Shown: piece by piece, positions 63,357 to 64,000 of the stretch
Numbering within the stretch: position 1 is the first letter of the stretch
How the letters are laid out: every line of letters begins with the position of its first letter
NCBI RefSeq assembly: GCF_018390575.1
Contig: NZ_JAHBCJ010000011.1
Span: 1 to 64,000, forward strand
Length of the DNA: 64,000 bases
Direction of reading: 5' to 3'
Source of the DNA: Bhargavaea massiliensis
GTDB taxonomy: Bacteria > Bacillota > Bacilli > Bacillales_A > Planococcaceae
The notes under the pieces: model-generated
What the model was told of the DNA's origin: nothing
The model's database searches: none
The model's input: only the letters and a program-made list of their open reading frames with translations
Program-made: the position numbers and the translations under genes

Positions 63357-64000
63357 TTAGGAGAACGGCCATTCTTCCTGTTCTCCGGATCCCGGAAAAA
63401 GATTCAGGAGCCGCTTGGCGGCGGTCGGGTATCCTTCCACCTCAAGTGCCCGCGCGGCATCCGGGCCATACACCGGCACCTCCAGCTCATCGAAATCTGC
63501 ATCGAACACCACATGGCAGTCGATCTCGGCCAATTCACGGGACAGGTGAAGCATATCCAGCTGTTCGGTGATTCTTTTCCGGACAGCTGGTTTCAGATTA
63601 TCAAGATGCTGAAGCACTCCTGCTACGGAACCATACTCCCGGATCAGTTTCGTGGCCGTCTTCGGCCCGATTCCCCTGACTCCGGGATACCCGTCACTGG
63701 AGTCACCCATGAACGCCTTCAGATCGACGAATTGACCGGGTTCAAATCCGTATTCCTCCCGGAAGCGCTCATCTGTATAGATATCGAATACGGTGTGCCC
63801 CTTTTTCATGAAAGCGATCCGGACACCGGGGGCAAGCAGTTGCAACAGGTCACGGTCACCGGAGACGACCAGGATGTCCGCTTCGTCTTTCCACCGTGTA
63901 ATCAGCGACCCGATCAGGTCGTCCGCTTCCACACCATTCATGCCATAGCTTTTCCAGCCGAGCAGGTAGGCAGACTCCCTGCCAAGATTAAACTGTGGCT
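63357..64000 (-). CDS. ypcP: 5'-3' exonuclease (YpcP/FEN-type), 5' end cut off by the window
   Basis: About 214 C-terminal residues of a PIN/FEN-like 5'-3' exonuclease; the frame is open to the right edge of the window (... SAYLLGWKSYGMNGVEADDL), so the start is missing. Metal-binding acidic residues are visible in MNGVEADDLIG and VVSGDRDLLQLL, and the helix-hairpin-helix DNA-binding region in SDGYPGVRGIGPKTATKLI. It degrades 5' flaps and RNA primers, like the exonuclease domain of DNA polymerase I; the frame ends within a short tail without a polymerase domain, hence YpcP-like. Confidence 0.9.
   Translation of the reverse strand, partial: PQFNLGRESAYLLGWKSYGMNGVEADDLIGSLITRWKDEADILVVSGDRDLLQLLAPGVRIAFMKKGHTVFDIYTDERFREEYGFEPGQFVDLKAFMGDSSDGYPGVRGIGPKTATKLIREYGSVAGVLQHLDNLKPAVRKRITEQLDMLHLSRELAEIDCHVVFDADFDELEVPVYGPDAARALEVEGYPTAAKRLLNLFPGSGEQEEWPFS

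Overview
The window is chromosomal DNA of a Gram-positive, Bacillales-type bacterium. The evidence is gene order and protein similarity that I recognise from Bacillus subtilis: blocks like the yug, yui/yut, yun, yur (suf) and yus/fad regions, strong GGAGG ribosome binding sites, frequent TTG and GTG starts, intrinsic terminators with U-tracts, and SAM-I and L-box riboswitches. The fairly high G+C and the many Na+-coupled transporters suggest a Planococcaceae (Caryophanaceae) relative rather than Bacillus itself; this is inference. A YunB homologue points to sporulation ancestry.

Layout. 1-240: a strong promoter and leader read leftward, typical of an rRNA operon that must begin just off the left edge. 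0.2-4.6 kb: DMT exporter, MgtC-like protein, CDF metal transporter, iron alcohol dehydrogenase, DUF378 protein. 4.7-10.3 kb: arginine/ornithine catabolism, rocA-rocD-glutamate dehydrogenase on the minus strand and, divergently, a RocR-like regulator whose AAA+ domain has lost its key motifs. 10.4-17.1 kb: S1-domain protein, a membrane-anchored protein with a sigma-factor-like N-terminus, an NSS transporter, YugE, cyclophilin, MFS exporter. 17.1-23.3 kb: a repeat element and a complete seven-gene mrpABCDEFG Na+/H+ antiporter operon. 23.3-33.7 kb: aminopeptidase, YuiD, YuiB, NUDIX, NADH dehydrogenase-like flavoproteins, Fe-S assembly proteins (YutM, YutI), YuzD, YuzB, YutF-YutE, YutD, LipA. 33.8-41.5 kb: a two-subunit NSS importer including a 34-residue MetS protein, an NhaC-family transporter behind a lysine riboswitch, YunB, YunD-YunE-YunF. 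41.5-44.1 kb: repeat elements, a broken aldo/keto reductase and a CycA-type permease. 44.1-49.3 kb: sufCDSUB. 49.5-55.8 kb: a dicarboxylate symporter, metNPQ behind a SAM riboswitch, YusE, YusF, GcvH, YusI. 55.8-61.5 kb: fadN-fadA-fadE behind a FadR-type operator. 61.6-64 kb: two small helical proteins, a thioredoxin-like protein, a C39-like protease-fold protein and a truncated 5'-3' exonuclease.

How the parts fit. The roc genes turn ornithine and proline intermediates into glutamate and 2-oxoglutarate. Mrp, two NSS systems, an NhaC-type carrier and a dicarboxylate symporter imply a sodium-based membrane economy. LipA, GcvH and the Suf proteins form a sulfur/lipoyl/Fe-S theme, and metNPQ supplies the sulfur amino acid under SAM control.

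Most notable: the degenerate sigma-54-type activator beside rocA; the 694-residue sigma-like transmembrane protein; a family of ~190-bp inverted-repeat elements, one of which adjoins a pseudogene; a nested repeat between fadA and fadE; and an overlapping pair of small helical genes resembling spore coat F-type proteins. No CRISPR array, tRNA, transposase or prophage gene was found.
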